Part shown: one piece after another, positions 5,593 to 6,147 of the stretch
Layout of the letters: every line of letters begins with the position of its first letter
Numbering within the stretch: the first letter of the stretch is position 1
Assembly (NCBI GenBank): GCA_946479035.1
Contig: CAMLDW010000076.1
Location: 1-6,147, forward strand
Source of the DNA: an uncultured Chthonomonadaceae bacterium
GTDB lineage: Bacteria; Armatimonadota; Fimbriimonadia; Fimbriimonadales; Fimbriimonadaceae
Length of the DNA: 6,147 nucleotides
Direction: 5' to 3'
Made by a program: the position numbers and the translations under genes
Notes under the pieces: model-generated
Told to the model about the DNA's origin: nothing
Database searches by the model: none
The model's input: the letters and a program-made list of their open reading frames with translations, nothing else

Positions 5593-5598
5593 TCGTAA

Positions 5599-5604
5599 TT
5601 CTCC
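5599..5604 (-). promoter_or_regulatory. Ribosome binding site of the TM2-domain gene
   Basis: On the minus strand GGAGAA lies 6 nt before the ATG at 5592. It fixes the start of the TM2 protein and excludes the longer in-frame extension towards 5898. Confidence 0.65.
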
Positions 5605-5639
5605 AGTAGGGTTAAGACGGCGGAGGGCCACGGTTCGAC

Positions 5640-6005
5640 TCAGCCGCTCTTCCTTCCGCACGCTACCGCGAAGGCGAGCCACGCGGCAATGAAGCAGGCT
5701 CCGCCGAGCGGCGTGACAGCGCCCAGCCAATTCTGGCCCGTGAATGCGAGCGCGTAGAGGCTCCCGGAAAAGAGGAGGGTGCCGGCAATGAGCAGCCAGC
5801 CGACCAGCGCGAGCGGCTTCTTCCTTTGTGCTTCTAAGATACCGACGAGCACCAGCCCGAGCGCGTGCCAGATCTGGTACTCCTGCGCCGTCTTCCACAG
5901 TTCTAGCTGCGCGGCGTCAAACGTATCGCGCAGCGCGTGCGCGCCGAACGCGCCCAGCGCCACCCCCACCGCCATGCTCACTGCCCCGACGACGATCCAG
6001 CGCAT
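5640..6005 (-). CDS. DUF423 family small membrane protein (YgdD-like)
   Basis: This 121-residue protein matches the usual length of the DUF423/YgdD family, inner-membrane proteins of unknown function. Family motifs are clear: GAFGAHALR (18-26), WKTAQEYQIWHALGLVLVG (37-55), LLFSGSLYALAFTG (77-90) and LGAVTPLGGACFIAAWLAFA (94-113). Four hydrophobic segments are visible at about 3-23, 44-59, 65-88 and 93-115, and the C-terminus is short and basic (CGRKSG). The ATG lies 4 nt after the stop codon of the Rieske-type oxygenase gene on the same strand, so the two are very probably cotranscribed and perhaps translationally coupled. No separate promoter is seen. The family call is firm; any functional tie to the oxygenase is only contextual. 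Confidence 0.93.
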   Translation of the reverse strand: MRWIVVGAVSMAVGVALGAFGAHALRDTFDAAQLELWKTAQEYQIWHALGLVLVGILEAQRKKPLALVGWLLIAGTLLFSGSLYALAFTGQNWLGAVTPLGGACFIAAWLAFAVACGRKSG

Positions 6006-6009
6006 CGGT

Positions 6010-6147
6010 TCAGCCCATCGACTCCGCGACCATGCGGTGGAACTGGTGTACGCCGGACTCGCGCTTGGGCGAGAAGCGGCCGCGGTCGTAGAAGCGCGAG
6101 CGCAGGCCGCGCTGCACCATCTCGACCACAGCCTCGTCCTCGCGCTC
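6010..6147 (-). CDS. Rieske-type ring-hydroxylating oxygenase alpha subunit, C-terminal end (partial)
   Basis: Only the last 45 codons are in the window, ending at TGA 6012-6010; the gene continues beyond 6147. The peptide contains the tail typical of aromatic ring-hydroxylating oxygenase alpha subunits: an acidic start (EREDEAVVEMVQ), then RGLRSRFYDRGRFSPKRESG, then VHQFHRMVAESM. In this family the alpha subunit carries an N-terminal Rieske [2Fe-2S] domain and a C-terminal mononuclear iron catalytic domain, and takes electrons from a reductase to oxygenate its substrate; relatives include demethylases and carnitine or betaine oxygenases. The Rieske cysteines and iron ligands lie outside the window, so the substrate cannot be inferred. 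The downstream DUF423 gene begins 4 nt after the stop codon. Confidence 0.8.
   Translation of the reverse strand, partial: EREDEAVVEMVQRGLRSRFYDRGRFSPKRESGVHQFHRMVAESMG

Noticed and set aside
5593..5898. N-terminal extension of the TM2 protein
   Set aside because: It is an out-of-frame reading of the DUF423 gene; the SD site and the family boundary place the start at 5592.
1..6147. CRISPR arrays, tRNA or rRNA genes, insertion sequences, attachment sites
   Set aside because: I saw no regularly spaced repeats, no cloverleaf or rRNA-like sequence, no transposase motif and no terminal repeats by eye.

Overview
The window is GC-rich bacterial DNA with dense gene packing and a strong preference for G or C at third codon positions. 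A Tat-exported Gfo/Idh/MocA oxidoreductase, a two-domain DUF1080 protein, a minimal HicB/HicA pair, and start codons lying just downstream of TANNNT boxes (possible leaderless mRNAs) together suggest a free-living bacterium such as Armatimonadota (Fimbriimonas-like) or Planctomycetota. This assignment is inferred from gene content and style; no rRNA or other decisive marker is present.

Layout. 1-237 (+) is the 3' end of an unrecognised gene. 238-351 has no convincing gene, although 265-336 could encode a short oxidoreductase-like tail. 352-858 (-) is a small protein with one N-terminal membrane anchor. It is divergent from 978-2270 (+), a Tat-signal Gfo/Idh/MocA oxidoreductase, which is followed after 44 nt by 2315-3613 (+), NADP-type isocitrate dehydrogenase. 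A long inverted repeat at 3613-3648 lies between icd and the convergent gene 3655-4881 (-), a secreted protein with two DUF1080 (3-keto-disaccharide hydrolase) domains. That gene and the hicB/hicA-like pair (4911-5117 and 5114-5353, +) diverge from a compact promoter region with overlapping -10 boxes. hicA overlaps the stop codon of the convergent TM2-domain gene (5350-5592, -) by 4 nt. Upstream of the TM2 gene on the same strand are a DUF423 membrane protein (5640-6005) and, 4 nt beyond it, the 3' end of a Rieske-type ring-hydroxylating oxygenase alpha subunit (6010-6147, running off the window).

How the genes may work together. The exported oxidoreductase and the DUF1080 protein belong to families linked in 3-keto-glycoside metabolism (oxidation at C3, then cleavage), so they may share a role in the cell envelope even though icd separates them. 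icd is a central-metabolism gene. The HicB/HicA pair looks like a small toxin-antitoxin-like module whose toxin motifs are altered. The Rieske, DUF423 and TM2 genes probably form one transcription unit. I see no clear new defence or mobile system. The most interesting signals are at the level of expression: possible leaderless starts, overlapping divergent -10 boxes, overlapping convergent stop codons, and a patch of unusual codons inside icd.
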